Assembly: GCA_951813855.1 (NCBI GenBank)
Contig: OX638380.1
Location: 2,434,876 to 2,498,875 of the forward strand
From: an uncultured Verrucomicrobiae bacterium
GTDB taxonomy: Bacteria > Verrucomicrobiota > Verrucomicrobiia > Limisphaerales > AAA164-E04
Direction of reading: 5' to 3'
Length of the DNA stretch: 64,000 nt
Below are positions 27,029 through 37,035 of the stretch, one piece after another (positions within the stretch are counted from its first letter, which is position 1; each line of letters opens with the position of its first letter). The position numbers were made by a program, and so were the translations under genes. Under the pieces are notes generated by a model. It saw only the letters and a program-made list of their open reading frames with translations. It did no database searches and was not told the DNA's origin.

Positions 27029-28204
27029 TCAGTCGCCGATTCCTTCGTTCCAGTAGATGACGACATTGGCGGTGCGACGTCCCGACGCCACCAAATCCGT
27101 ACGTCCGTCGGCATTCAAATCGACCGCCTTGAGATCCTCGCAAGCCATCTGATTTCGGTCGATCGTCGACGCTTCCCAATTCGCGCCCGCCGCGTCCGGG
27201 GTGAATAGTTTGATCCCAACCGGACCACCGCGTCCGGCCCGCCAGCCGACGGCCACCTGATCCCGGCCGATTCCCGCGAAATCGGCGCAAGCCAAAGCGT
27301 GACCGTCGTTAAGACTTTGATCGATTACCTGTCGCGTCCAGTTCTCCCTTTGACCGTTTTCTCCCGGAAGGTAGATCACTACCGAGTTGCCGTGCATGGG
27401 TTCGATGGTCACGACGAACGGTCGATTCTCGCCCAACGTGCCCCGGCGTACTTCCCCGGCGCCTCCGCCCTGATCATCGCCGAGCTCCTGAAGCGTTTTG
27501 CTCCCGTCTATTCCGTCCGAAACGAACACTCCTTCCCGAGCGGCGATCAATAATTCGTGGGCCCGGTCATTATCCCATTGCCCCGGATCGTAGTTATGCG
27601 TCATATGCAATTCATCGTTGATCATGCGGACCGGCCAAGGGTTGCGAGGATTATCCGGAACCCGGTACGCCTGCAGCTTGACTCCGGCTCCTTGGCCGCC
27701 GCGATTCCCCCTGCCGTGCAACGGCAATACCGTCAATTCCCACTGGCCTTGAGCGTTCTGGATCCAATGCATCCGGTGCACGGTCGGTTCATGGGGCAAG
27801 GCGACCGGTTCCCATCGTTGGGTTCGGTCCTCAGGGGGGATCAGGTAATGAACGCTGCCGCTATTTTGGGTATCGCCAGGGTTCCATCCCGCTCCAGCCG
27901 CGATTTCCGCCTTGCCGTCGCCGTCAATATCCTGGGCTGCGACGCAGACATGGTCCCGCTCGGTCAAGTTCTCGACGATAACGTATTTTCGCCAAGACGG
28001 ATTCCGATACCAGACGATCTGGTTCTTGTCCGCCAGCACGATATCCCGGCGACTGTCCCCGTCCACATCCGCGATCGACAGACCGTACCCGATCTTGATG
28101 GAGTCATCGATTACTTGCGCTCGGAATCGGGGCGCTTCTCCCGTGCCCTGCTTTGCGAAAAACAAGGTGACGAGTAACAGAATCAATAATAGCGGAGTTC
28201 TCAT
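27029..28204 (-). CDS. Secreted FG-GAP/VCBS repeat protein
   Basis: A 391-residue protein with signal peptide (MRTPLLLILLLVTLFFAKQG) and repeated Ca-binding FG-GAP-type loops: IADVDGDSRRDIVLAD, AQDIDGDGKAEIAAGAG, VDLNADGRTDLVASG. These form beta-propeller blades as in integrin alpha chains. Phylum relatives are abundant and mostly uncharacterised; binding to surface polysaccharide or protein is the usual guess. No catalytic motif is seen. Its 5' flank is the edge of the A+T-rich island. Confidence 0.83.
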   Translation of the reverse strand: MRTPLLLILLLVTLFFAKQGTGEAPRFRAQVIDDSIKIGYGLSIADVDGDSRRDIVLADKNQIVWYRNPSWRKYVIVENLTERDHVCVAAQDIDGDGKAEIAAGAGWNPGDTQNSGSVHYLIPPEDRTQRWEPVALPHEPTVHRMHWIQNAQGQWELTVLPLHGRGNRGGQGAGVKLQAYRVPDNPRNPWPVRMINDELHMTHNYDPGQWDNDRAHELLIAAREGVFVSDGIDGSKTLQELGDDQGGGAGEVRRGTLGENRPFVVTIEPMHGNSVVIYLPGENGQRENWTRQVIDQSLNDGHALACADFAGIGRDQVAVGWRAGRGGPVGIKLFTPDAAGANWEASTIDRNQMACEDLKAVDLNADGRTDLVASGRRTANVVIYWNEGIGD

Positions 28205-29375
28205 CGAATTATGTAACCGATCAACTAAACCGAATTCATCTCAATCGTTAACCGAACGATCAGCGAAAGTAAAGCATAATAACGCTCCCTCCTTCGGTAA
28301 TTATTCCTCCGAATCTAACCAAACTTGATAACTGTCCCTGCACCATTTAGAAATTTGAACAGGATGGCACTAAGGCTCGCTCTTCCCCGGCTCCCGCATA
28401 AGAACATAACCTTGCCAATAAAATCCAAAATCATCGTCCATCTCGCTGGATACTCGAATCTCTTCTCGAATTCGACTAATGTTATCTTGACGTTTTCAAG
28501 CAAAAGTAGAAAAGCAACGATTTGAAATTCAGTTCTTGGAGAGTAAAAGCTTCAAAAATCCAATAATTCAACTGGATCAAATAAACCAAATAACAAACGT
28601 GTTGTATTTTCAATGTTTGAGCCAAAACAACCGTTGGATTGCACTGATTGCTCCGATTGATGTATCGGTTCAATACTTACACTAGAAAAGCGACATATCG
28701 GATACGATAATACCCACATTAGATCGTCATGGCACTGACGCAATACGTACAACCGATAATCGAATGAGCCTATATTTTGTCAATAAATTTCATGATTAGA
28801 AGTCCAAATTCACTAGATTGCGTGGATCGGTTAACATACCGACCAAAAAACGAAAAACATCACGAGATTTATTTCGCTTCGCTTTCCGTTCCTCCCGAGA
28901 CACGCAATCACTGGTTTTTTATGACGTAATTTCGATTCAAAAAAACCGGAGTAAATCGGTAAAGCAAATCTACAGATCGAAAGATAAGGTGTAACGCAGA
29001 CGGTATCAACTCAGCAGAAAAAGTGAATCAACACCAAGATATTGTCCAAGTGCTCCGCCAACGAAAAACCAACCGAAGACTAAAAAACGGATAATACTGT
29101 AAAATTTATCTCTGCAATCCTAATAAAAAAAGCCAGACTTAAGGTTTACTTAATCCGATTAAACATCGTTATGAAATAACGTAATTCATGATTGCATTGA
29201 CGTTACTAATAATCTACTGGATCCGTTTATTATTCTTTCTTAGTAAAAGTCTGGAATCCATCGCACTTGAATGAATGTTAGAAAAAAAACAATGTCAAAG
29301 TATTCAAATACGTTTTTTAGTAATTATTAAGTTTAATAAAATTGGTCATTATCTGCACTTATCATCAAACTCAAA
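28205..29375. other. A+T-rich non-coding stretch, left part of island
   Basis: Nearly 1.2 kb with no convincing gene. Frames of 60-90 codons occur on both strands but start and stop at random and show no domain. Composition changes abruptly at the start of the FG-GAP gene, with many A/T runs compared to the G+C-rich neighbours. No transposase remnant, terminal repeat, tRNA or CRISPR-like array was recognised. Confidence 0.65.
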
Positions 29376-32099
29376 TCAACAAGCATACTTGCAAATGAGT
29401 TTTACATCGCATCTCTTACATGCAAGCCCTGGTTTAGGGTCGAATTTTCGTTGGAATAAATTATCTGCTAAAGATACAATCTCTTTCTCGACCCTTTTTA
29501 ACTTTGATTTGGACAAATCAACCGTATCTCGTTTTCCGTTGTCTAGATCATGAATATATGCAGCACGCACATCAAGCCCTTCTCGTCTTCCAGCACTTGC
29601 AAATAGTTGCAAATGACGCTCATGTTCCTGCAAAACTTCACTGCCAGTCTTGTAATTGATTGCAGCCAAGGACAATACCTTTTTGTCCCCTTCATCCAAA
29701 ATAACATCCGTTTGCCCTCTAACGGATACATTTGATAATTTAAGTTCAAACAAACGTTCTAGTTCCCATATCTGATGCAACTCGTTTCCGTAATCCGAAA
29801 TATATTTGTCGAACAATATTCTAGCAGCGGTCTTCAATTTATAATGAATAAAATTGTTTGCCGCTGGTAAATAAAAATCGTCATCAAATATCTTGTCAAG
29901 TTGACTTGAATTCGGAGGAGAAGTAAATCGTCTTGTATATTCCGCAACCTGCCTCATAATATAGTGCACAGCACGCCCATAGCCAATCTCGGGAACAAGA
30001 TTAAATTTGAATCCGATAAGTCTACGAAGCCGATACGAATATCCACAAGTATTAAAATGTTCAAGTTCTGATAAAGATATGGACAGTGGTTTCTCGGAAG
30101 TATTCCTATTTTCAAAAGAATTCGGTAAAGGTAGATCATCCAAATAAGGCAATGTATCTTCGGAAACAAAATTCAAATATGGCGATGGTTTAACTATTTG
30201 CGTCTTAGGAGTATCATGGGTCGAAATGGACAACCAATCCCTCGCTCTAGTGATCGCAACATAAAATAAGCGCCTCTCATCCCCGTCGGTACCCTGATAT
30301 CGTTTATAACCGAACAAATGTTTTGGCACATACCAATTCTGAGGTTTCCCGGTTTTGCTGGAGGGAAATCGTTTAGCAGACACACACGGGATAAAGACAA
30401 TCGGCCACTCTAAACCCTTGGCTTTATGGATCGTTGTTAAATTAACAGCGTCGATAGAAAACGATTCCTCACCCTCAAAACCCTCTAACTTGTCAACAGC
30501 CCAATTTTGAATAAATAGGAATAACCATCTATAAAACCATATGCCTCGATCTTGACCTCCAATCACCTCGCCATATTGGTTTTCGTTTTGACGTGCTCTT
30601 CGACATATAATTTCATAATCTGACAAAATAGTTGAACATTTCGAAAATATTCCAAGTTTTGCTACTACAATCGGATCATCCATGTCCCAATCAGATACAC
30701 CGCAATCCGAGAGAATATTATAATAGTTTCTTATTGGTTCAGCGGATTTAGTCGGGTTTTCAATTTTATTTTTCCACCTCGCAAGTCGTTGTTTTAATGC
30801 GTTGCGTCGCTTATAATCTAAATGAAAACATTCCGAGTAATTTGAAATCAAAATATCAAGTTCTATTCTAACACTTTCTCCAGAGGGATCCAATCGCCAT
30901 TCCATACCTACTAAAAATGCAAACGTTTGGCCAAAAATCTGAGCCTCTTGTTCTTTAAACATTCCTGTCCGACCACTTGATTGCACCGGAATTTGGTGTT
31001 TTCTAAATGCTGCCAACAGTGAGTTGTAGGACGTTGACGATCGCACAAGAACCGCTATATCTTGAAACCTGTAACCAACATTTGTCATCCTTAGGATGTT
31101 GCGGGCAATTATATCGGCTTCTTCATCCTCAGTTTTTGCCTTCCAAAACACTAACTCATTATCTGCATCTGGCCGGTAACTCCGCATTTTCTTTGATATT
31201 CGGTTTGGAATTGTTTCGGCAAATCTATTCGCACATCGGATTATTTGCGGCCTACTCCTGTGATTGGTCAATAACTTGTATGATTTTACGTTTTTGTATC
31301 GTTTGTCAAATTTTACGATGTTGGAAACATCTGAACCTCTCCATTGATAAATGGACTGATCGTCGTCACCTACAACACACAACTCAACATGAGAACTTGC
31401 CAATGATTTGATCAAAGTCTCTTGAGACAAATTAATATCTTGGTATTCGTCCACAATCAAATATCGAAGTGGTCCTATCACCTCAGCTGCAATCTTTGGT
31501 TTCTTCAACGCCTGTGCGGCTAGGGTAATCATTCGTCCGTAAGTAAGCAACCGGTAATCATGAAGTCGTTTATAGAATTTTTTCATAATATCTCTAAAAG
31601 GCATCTCTAGTTTAGAAATTGAAATCAGCTCATTTTCAACAACATTCATGTTACGGTTAAAATCAGAAATCGATTCGAACAACTTTCGGGGAAGATTTTC
31701 AAGCCCTAGTTCTTTTTTCTCTCTTATCAGAAATACTGCCAGACGGTGTTCATCAAGAATGTCATAAGTCCCGTAATTATTTTCATATTGCCGAAGCAGT
31801 TGATGAGAATAAGAGTGGATAGTTCCAATATAACATTTGTTAAGGCGATCGACAAATTCACTCCCCATTCGTTTTTCGACTCTTTGCTCGATCCTCAATT
31901 TAAGTTCCTCGGCGGCTTTGTCCGTAAATGTGAATGCAACGACCTCTTCAGGATTCGCCCCATTCGAAAACAAATCCGCTACCCGTTGCGCCACCACTTC
32001 TGTTTTTCCCGAACCGGCTGAAGCGATAATTTGCAAAGGGCTACCACGATGTTTTACAGCTTTTTTGGCGTCTCCTTCAAGTTTCGGGATCGAATTCAT
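29376..32099 (-). CDS. UvrD-like helicase with C-terminal Fe-S PD-(D/E)XK-type nuclease domain
   Basis: A 907-residue superfamily 1A helicase fused to a RecB/AddB-like domain. Helicase motifs in order: Walker A SAGSGKTE (Lys32), Ia AFTFTDKAAEEL, II LIVDEYQDIN, III VGDDDQSIYQWRG, IV LLTNHRS, V LTTIHKAKGLEWP and VI RRLFYVAITRARDWL. The C-terminal domain shows GYGRAVH (His712), RGQTD (Asp798), NYKTG (Lys817) and a Cas4/AddB-like 4Fe-4S set Cys685, Cys894, Cys897, Cys903. The residue two before Lys817, normally Asp or Glu, is Asn815. Codon use is A/T-biased (many AAA, ATT, AAT), unlike all neighbours, suggesting horizontal transfer. No partner gene is adjacent. A role in DNA end processing or phage defence is inference. 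Confidence 0.88.
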   Translation of the reverse strand: MNSIPKLEGDAKKAVKHRGSPLQIIASAGSGKTEVVAQRVADLFSNGANPEEVVAFTFTDKAAEELKLRIEQRVEKRMGSEFVDRLNKCYIGTIHSYSHQLLRQYENNYGTYDILDEHRLAVFLIREKKELGLENLPRKLFESISDFNRNMNVVENELISISKLEMPFRDIMKKFYKRLHDYRLLTYGRMITLAAQALKKPKIAAEVIGPLRYLIVDEYQDINLSQETLIKSLASSHVELCVVGDDDQSIYQWRGSDVSNIVKFDKRYKNVKSYKLLTNHRSRPQIIRCANRFAETIPNRISKKMRSYRPDADNELVFWKAKTEDEEADIIARNILRMTNVGYRFQDIAVLVRSSTSYNSLLAAFRKHQIPVQSSGRTGMFKEQEAQIFGQTFAFLVGMEWRLDPSGESVRIELDILISNYSECFHLDYKRRNALKQRLARWKNKIENPTKSAEPIRNYYNILSDCGVSDWDMDDPIVVAKLGIFSKCSTILSDYEIICRRARQNENQYGEVIGGQDRGIWFYRWLFLFIQNWAVDKLEGFEGEESFSIDAVNLTTIHKAKGLEWPIVFIPCVSAKRFPSSKTGKPQNWYVPKHLFGYKRYQGTDGDERRLFYVAITRARDWLSISTHDTPKTQIVKPSPYLNFVSEDTLPYLDDLPLPNSFENRNTSEKPLSISLSELEHFNTCGYSYRLRRLIGFKFNLVPEIGYGRAVHYIMRQVAEYTRRFTSPPNSSQLDKIFDDDFYLPAANNFIHYKLKTAARILFDKYISDYGNELHQIWELERLFELKLSNVSVRGQTDVILDEGDKKVLSLAAINYKTGSEVLQEHERHLQLFASAGRREGLDVRAAYIHDLDNGKRDTVDLSKSKLKRVEKEIVSLADNLFQRKFDPKPGLACKRCDVKLICKYAC

Positions 32100-32818
32100 G
32101 GTTTGTCTTAACCGTCAATTGATGACTTCTCTAGCCTAGCCGTCAACAGTTCTAACTGATCACGGTAACAATCGCATTGAAATTTGCTTGCTATATTATC
32201 GCAAACCCTCCGATGATCAAACTCAGTGTTCAACTTTAAAACACAGATATATAAGCAACTGCTCCAAATTCGTGGGAAACTCCCGACTCACATTCTGCGC
32301 AAAAATCAATTCCCTCGCTGTTACCGTTCTGTCCGACTCATTCCTCATCTCGATCATTCACATTCCAACTGTTAATCTCCGACTCAATACGACAGTGAAA
32401 TCCCTAACCACTTACAGGACATAAATCGATATCGATAGCCTTTCCATTCAAATCTATCGCTTCTTTCACCCAGCTCAATTCTGCCCAAATCCTCCAACCT
32501 CCGTGGTATGACCTGCCGATAACGACAATCTGACAATCCAGAAGGGAATCTAGCAGTCACCAACCCTTTTTACAAGATGCTTCGATAAAGCAACAGTTAT
32601 TTTGATATAAACGAACAGTTATCCAGCAGGTTTTAAGCTAGCAGGCAAGACATCCGGACTCGTTCTGCATAACCTCGAACTTCGAATTCCTGTGAGCTAA
32701 CCTCATGTGCTGCATCAGGTTAACGAATAACAATCCGCACTGACAATTATTCGTTCTGAGACTATTTCGCAATTCGGGCCACCATTTAATTCTTCCTCAG
32801 CTCAATCTCAGGTTTCGT
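32100..32818. other. A+T-rich non-coding stretch, right part of island
   Basis: About 720 bases between the helicase start and the stop of the threonine aldolase gene, with A+T-rich composition like the left flank. No gene, tRNA or mobile-element end was recognised. It should contain the helicase promoter. The sequence CCGTCAA occurs twice (32112 and 32140) just upstream of the helicase gene. Confidence 0.6.
32722..32755. repeat. Inverted repeat at island edge
   Basis: AACGAATAA (32722-32730) and TTATTCGTT (32747-32755) are exact reverse complements separated by 16 bases. It lies about 65 bases past the stop of the threonine aldolase gene. No T-run follows directly on either strand, so it is not a standard intrinsic terminator. 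Confidence 0.5.
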
Positions 32819-33868
32819 TCACCTTTTACGGTTCTCGAGAATGGCCGACAAATCACCCACGAAACCGTCGACGTCTTCCTCGGTCGTGTCCCAGGAACAC
32901 ATCAAACGGCAACCGCCCTCGCCGATGAAGGTATAGAAACGCCAGTCTTTCCGGTGCATGGCTTCGATAACGTCACCCGGCATTTCCACGAAAACCGCAT
33001 TGGATTCGGTCGGGAACATCGGTTTGATTTCCGGCAAACCGTTCAAGGCCGAGCGTAAACGTTTCGCCATTTTATTGGCGTGTCCGGCGTTCTTGAGCCA
33101 AACGTCGTATTGAAGCAGGCCGACCCAAGGCGCCGCCATGAAACGCATCTTGGAAGCCAACTGCCCGGCCTGCTTGCAACGGAAATCGAATTCGGCAGCC
33201 AATTCCAGATCAAAAAAAACCACCGCGTCGCCGATCGGCGTACCGTTCTTGGTTCCCCCGAAGCAAAGCACGTCGACCCCCACCTCCCGCGTAATCTCCT
33301 TGGGTGTCACGTCCAGAGAAGCGACCGCATTGGCGAAACGGGCTCCGTCCATCTGCAACTTGAGGCCCAATCGCTTCGTCGTTTCCCCGATAACGCCCAA
33401 CTCTTCGACCGAATAAACCGTGCCCAATTCCGTCGATTGCGTCACGCTCAAAGCCTTGGGCTTGGGATAGTGCACGTCGCCGCGCCGCTTGACGCATTTT
33501 TCCACGGCCGCAGGATCCACCTTGCCGTTTTCGCCCGGAACCAACAATACCTTGGTCCCGTGGGAAAAGAATTCCGGAGCGCCGCATTCGTCCCGTTCCA
33601 AATGGGCGTATTCATGGCAGAGAATACTATGCCACGACTGGCACAGGGAAGCCATGGCCAGAGCGTTAGCCGAAGTGCCGTTAAAAACGAAAAAAACTTC
33701 GCAATATACTTCGAACACCTCGCGGATCTGATCGGCGGCCAGTTCGGTCCAATGATCCTCCCCGTAACTGACCTCATGGCCCCGGTTCGCCTGCTCCAGA
33801 GTTTTCCAAGCCTCCGGACAGATCCCTGCGAAATTATCGCTGGCAAAATGCCTACCCCTGCTGCTCAT
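32819..33868 (-). CDS. Low-specificity L-threonine aldolase-type PLP enzyme
   Basis: A 349-residue PLP enzyme of the beta-eliminating lyase/threonine aldolase family, cleaving L-threonine or allo-threonine to glycine and acetaldehyde. Marks: FASDNFAGICPE at the N-terminus, VFNGTSANALAM, THE His-rich CHEYAHLERDE, MDGARFANAV and the PLP lysine in CFGGTKNGTPIG. The start MSSRGRHF is chosen because the family begins just before FxSDN; a longer frame runs to 33964. GAAGGA lies immediately before the ATG. Composition returns to normal G+C-rich usage here. Confidence 0.9.
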   Translation of the reverse strand: MSSRGRHFASDNFAGICPEAWKTLEQANRGHEVSYGEDHWTELAADQIREVFEVYCEVFFVFNGTSANALAMASLCQSWHSILCHEYAHLERDECGAPEFFSHGTKVLLVPGENGKVDPAAVEKCVKRRGDVHYPKPKALSVTQSTELGTVYSVEELGVIGETTKRLGLKLQMDGARFANAVASLDVTPKEITREVGVDVLCFGGTKNGTPIGDAVVFFDLELAAEFDFRCKQAGQLASKMRFMAAPWVGLLQYDVWLKNAGHANKMAKRLRSALNGLPEIKPMFPTESNAVFVEMPGDVIEAMHRKDWRFYTFIGEGGCRLMCSWDTTEEDVDGFVGDLSAILENRKR

Positions 33869-34011
33869 TCCTTCGTTACGCCAATACTCCTTGTGCCGGC
33901 GATTGACAAGCCATAATCCCTTTCGGTTTCGAAGCTTGTCATCCCTCGCTCCTCCCGGCAGCATTACGTCCCGCCGCCGGGGGACCGGCCGACGGCCGCC
34001 GACTCAACGCC

Positions 34012-34998
34012 GTGGATTCGCAATTTCCCGTCTGGCTTTATTTCGCCGTTTTCTTCGCCGGCTTGACGGCCTCCGCGGCCAGTCATCGCTTTTGGACTCG
34101 CCGGGCTCCCGCCTGGGCGTTGCTGGACCGGCCCGGACCGCGGAAAATCCACTCCCGGCCCACGCCCCTTGTCGGAGGGCTTATGATCGCTACCGGTGTC
34201 GTTACGCCATTGCTGATCGTAATCTTGTTGATCAATTTCTCGCTGCTCGGCGACTCCATTACGGCAACGATTACCTACGGACTCAAGCATCGGGCACTCC
34301 AATTGACCGCCTTGGTTTGCGGTGCCGTCGGCATGCTTCTGCTCGGCGCAATCGACGATCGCAAACCCTTGGGCGCGGGCGTCAAGTTCTCGGTGCAATC
34401 CCTGATCGCCGTGCTGGTAACGTCGACCGGCACCCGCATCACCCTGTTTATCGATATTCCCGTAATCGGTCACTTGCTCACCGTTCTCTGGATCCTGACC
34501 TTGGTCAACGCCTTCAATTTCACCGACAACATGAACGGCCTTTGCGCCGGCCTGGCGATCGTCAGCGCTTTGGCTTTCGGCCTGCACGCCGCGTTGCCAC
34601 AGCATTTTCTGGTCGCCTCGTTATGCTTTCTGGCAGCCGGTTCCCTCTCCGGTTTCCTCCCGTTCAACTTCCCGAAGGGACAAACGTTCCTGGGCGACTC
34701 GGGTTCGTATCTCACCGGCTACCTGATCGCGGTGTTAGCCGTCCTTCCTCACTTTTACCATCAACCCGGCCAACACCGGCTGGCCGTATTGGCGCCTTTG
34801 TTGGTGACCGGCGTCGTCCTGCTGGATCTGGGTTGGATCGTCCTGCACCGCTGGCGCCGGGGCAAACCGCTGCACGTCGGCGATACCAGCCATCTGTCGC
34901 ACCAATTGGTCCGCCGAGGCCTCGGCGAATCCCAAGCCGTGGCTTGGCTCTGGCTCCTGCACGTCCTGCTGGCGGCAGGCTCCTTCCTCCTGACTTGA
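34012..34998 (+). CDS. WecA/TagO-type undecaprenyl-phosphate sugar-1-phosphate transferase
   Basis: A 328-residue integral membrane enzyme of the MraY/WecA family with roughly ten helices. It would load a sugar-1-phosphate (typically GlcNAc-1-P) onto undecaprenyl phosphate to begin a surface glycan. Conserved segments: RKIHSRPTPLVGG, LGAIDD (metal-binding DD), NAFNFTDNMNGL, FLGDSGSYLTGY and a late GDTSHLSHQLVRRG, the His-rich cytosolic loop. The start is a GTG; the preceding gene is divergent. It ends 3 bases from the RNase G/E gene stop on the other strand. Murein-specific MraY is less likely, because no mur genes are adjacent. Confidence 0.87.
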   Translation: MDSQFPVWLYFAVFFAGLTASAASHRFWTRRAPAWALLDRPGPRKIHSRPTPLVGGLMIATGVVTPLLIVILLINFSLLGDSITATITYGLKHRALQLTALVCGAVGMLLLGAIDDRKPLGAGVKFSVQSLIAVLVTSTGTRITLFIDIPVIGHLLTVLWILTLVNAFNFTDNMNGLCAGLAIVSALAFGLHAALPQHFLVASLCFLAAGSLSGFLPFNFPKGQTFLGDSGSYLTGYLIAVLAVLPHFYHQPGQHRLAVLAPLLVTGVVLLDLGWIVLHRWRRGKPLHVGDTSHLSHQLVRRGLGESQAVAWLWLLHVLLAAGSFLLT

Positions 34999-35001
34999 TC
35001 C

Positions 35002-37023
35002 TTATTTGGACTTGCGCGCGGCTGCCTTCCTAACTCTCCGGTTATCCGGCGTTCGTTTCCGCCGGGTTTCCGACTGGTTGCCGATTTCCTGATCGCCGAC
35101 CCGAAAATTCTCCATATGCAGCCGGTCGTTCGATTTGAACGTAAGCTTGCAGAAATACTGTTTCTCCAGATTGACGATCGACGCTTGGTCTTCGCGACAC
35201 AAGCGCTGATGGATCTTCGGATGGACCTGGATCTCCAATTGATGGTCGGTCCGAGAGCCCTTCTTCGATTTCAGCATTTCGGCGATTTTCCGTTGCACCT
35301 CGACGCTCATGGTCAACGGGCTTTTGACGTGGCCTCGCCCCTTGCAATAATCGCAATCGTCGTAAGCGACCGCCTTCATGCTTTCGGTATGACGTTGCCG
35401 GGTCATTTCCATCAATCCCAGATTGGATATCGGCAACACGCAGGTTCTCGCTTTGTCCTGGCTAAGGCACTGCAACACCTGGTTGTACACTTTCTGTTGG
35501 TGGCTCCGATGTTTCATGTCCACGAAATCGAGAACGATCAACCCTCCCATGTTCCGTAATTTCAGCTGCCGGCAAATCTCTTCGGCCGCCTCGAGATTGA
35601 CGTCGCAAATCGTTTTCTCCTGATCCTTGTCCGCCGCTCGATGGCGCCCGGTATTCACGTCGATCGCGACCAGGGCCTCGGTCTCGTCGATCACGATATA
35701 ACCGCCGCTCTTCAAATCCACCCGCCGGCAACTGGCATGCTCGATCTGGCTCGTGATCCCGAAGCGATCGAATATCGGTTGCGATTCCCGATACAATTTG
35801 ACCTTCTGAACCGACCGTTGCGAAAACTGCCGGATCCGTTCGCGAATCCATTCGTATTCGGAAGTGGTGTCCACCACGATCCGTTCGATATCCTCAGTCA
35901 AGAAATCCCGCACGGTCCGATCGACCAAGCCCGGTTCCCGGTACACGCAGTGGGGAGCCTGCTTGGATTCGATCGCCGTCTTGATCGACTCCCATTCTTG
36001 AAGCAAGATCGCCAAGTCGCGCACGAAATAACGTTTTTTCCGATCCTTGCCCGCCGTGCGAACGATGACCCCCATTCCCGGAGGCAACGTCAGCTCTTTC
36101 GCCACCCGCTTCAGGCGTTTGCGTTCTTCTTCCTGGACGATCGTTTTCGAGACGCCCCGCATGCTCATGTTCGGCAATAACACCAGATAACGTCCCCGAA
36201 TCGACAGATTCGTCGAGGCCCGAGGGCCCTTGGTTCCGATCGGTCCCTTGGTAATCTGGACGACGATGTTCGAACCGATCGGATACTGTTTGGCGATCTT
36301 CTCATGGGTCGTGTCCTGATCCTGCCCTTTGGACGGTTTCTTATCGACGACCTCGATTTCGCTGTCGAATTCGCTCGGCACGAAATCCCAGTAATGCAGA
36401 AAGGCGTTTTTTTCCGCGCCGATGTTTACGAACGCCGCGCTCAGCCCGGCGTCCAGATTGGTGATCCGGCCCTTGAAGATGCTGCCTACCATCCGGTCGT
36501 CGTCGACCCTTTCGACGTGGAGATCCTCCAGGTCGCCCTTGTGCAGCAACGCCACCCGCTTTTCCAGGAACTCGGAGTTGATCACCAATTCCCAATGCGA
36601 CGGCGTCGGCTTGGTCACGATCCGCTTGAGATTCTCGATGACCTGGGTGCCGGCCTGCTTGATTTTGCCGACAATCCCTCGAGAGACCGACTCCGCCACG
36701 GGAACGGGCCGGTAAGGTCCCGAATCGCGCGCCGCGGTGCCGGCGGCCGGGCGGGTGGCCAATTCCTTTTCTTCGTCGAGAATTTGGCGATCGGTTTTCT
36801 GCGGCGGCAGGCCGACGGCCTCGTTCTCCGCCCGCGATATTTCCCGGGCGTGCCGTTTCTGATCGAAAACCGCCTCTCCCGGCGGTTCTTTGAGCCCGAC
36901 CGCTACCGACCGGGCCAGCTGGGCTTCCGCTTGTTCCGCTTTCCGTTTGCGGGTATCCATCCCCCCTTTGGGACGGTACCGCATGGGCTTGCGTCGCTTG
37001 CCCGAAATCTTCTTGTCACTCAT
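35002..37023 (-). CDS. Ribonuclease G/E family protein
   Basis: A 673-residue endoribonuclease that trims rRNA precursors and turns over mRNA. After a basic, poorly ordered N-terminal 170 residues come the S1-like part (VGSIFKGRITNLDAGLSAAFVNIG and FLHYWD), the 5' sensor region, and the DNase I-like catalytic part with AIDVNTGR and VLDFVDMK providing the metal-binding aspartates. The zinc-link CDYCKGRGHV follows. A short basic tail ends the protein. The long N-terminal extension is unlike E. coli RNase G and is typical of PVC homologues. Last gene of the mre operon, 12 bases after rodA. Confidence 0.92.
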   Translation of the reverse strand: MSDKKISGKRRKPMRYRPKGGMDTRKRKAEQAEAQLARSVAVGLKEPPGEAVFDQKRHAREISRAENEAVGLPPQKTDRQILDEEKELATRPAAGTAARDSGPYRPVPVAESVSRGIVGKIKQAGTQVIENLKRIVTKPTPSHWELVINSEFLEKRVALLHKGDLEDLHVERVDDDRMVGSIFKGRITNLDAGLSAAFVNIGAEKNAFLHYWDFVPSEFDSEIEVVDKKPSKGQDQDTTHEKIAKQYPIGSNIVVQITKGPIGTKGPRASTNLSIRGRYLVLLPNMSMRGVSKTIVQEEERKRLKRVAKELTLPPGMGVIVRTAGKDRKKRYFVRDLAILLQEWESIKTAIESKQAPHCVYREPGLVDRTVRDFLTEDIERIVVDTTSEYEWIRERIRQFSQRSVQKVKLYRESQPIFDRFGITSQIEHASCRRVDLKSGGYIVIDETEALVAIDVNTGRHRAADKDQEKTICDVNLEAAEEICRQLKLRNMGGLIVLDFVDMKHRSHQQKVYNQVLQCLSQDKARTCVLPISNLGLMEMTRQRHTESMKAVAYDDCDYCKGRGHVKSPLTMSVEVQRKIAEMLKSKKGSRTDHQLEIQVHPKIHQRLCREDQASIVNLEKQYFCKLTFKSNDRLHMENFRVGDQEIGNQSETRRKRTPDNRRVRKAAARKSK

Positions 37024-37035
37024 GTGAAATTGTGC

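Noticed and set aside
28205..32818. Prophage or integrative element around the helicase
   Set aside because: No integrase, transposase, structural phage gene or flanking direct repeat was recognised; only the composition is foreign.
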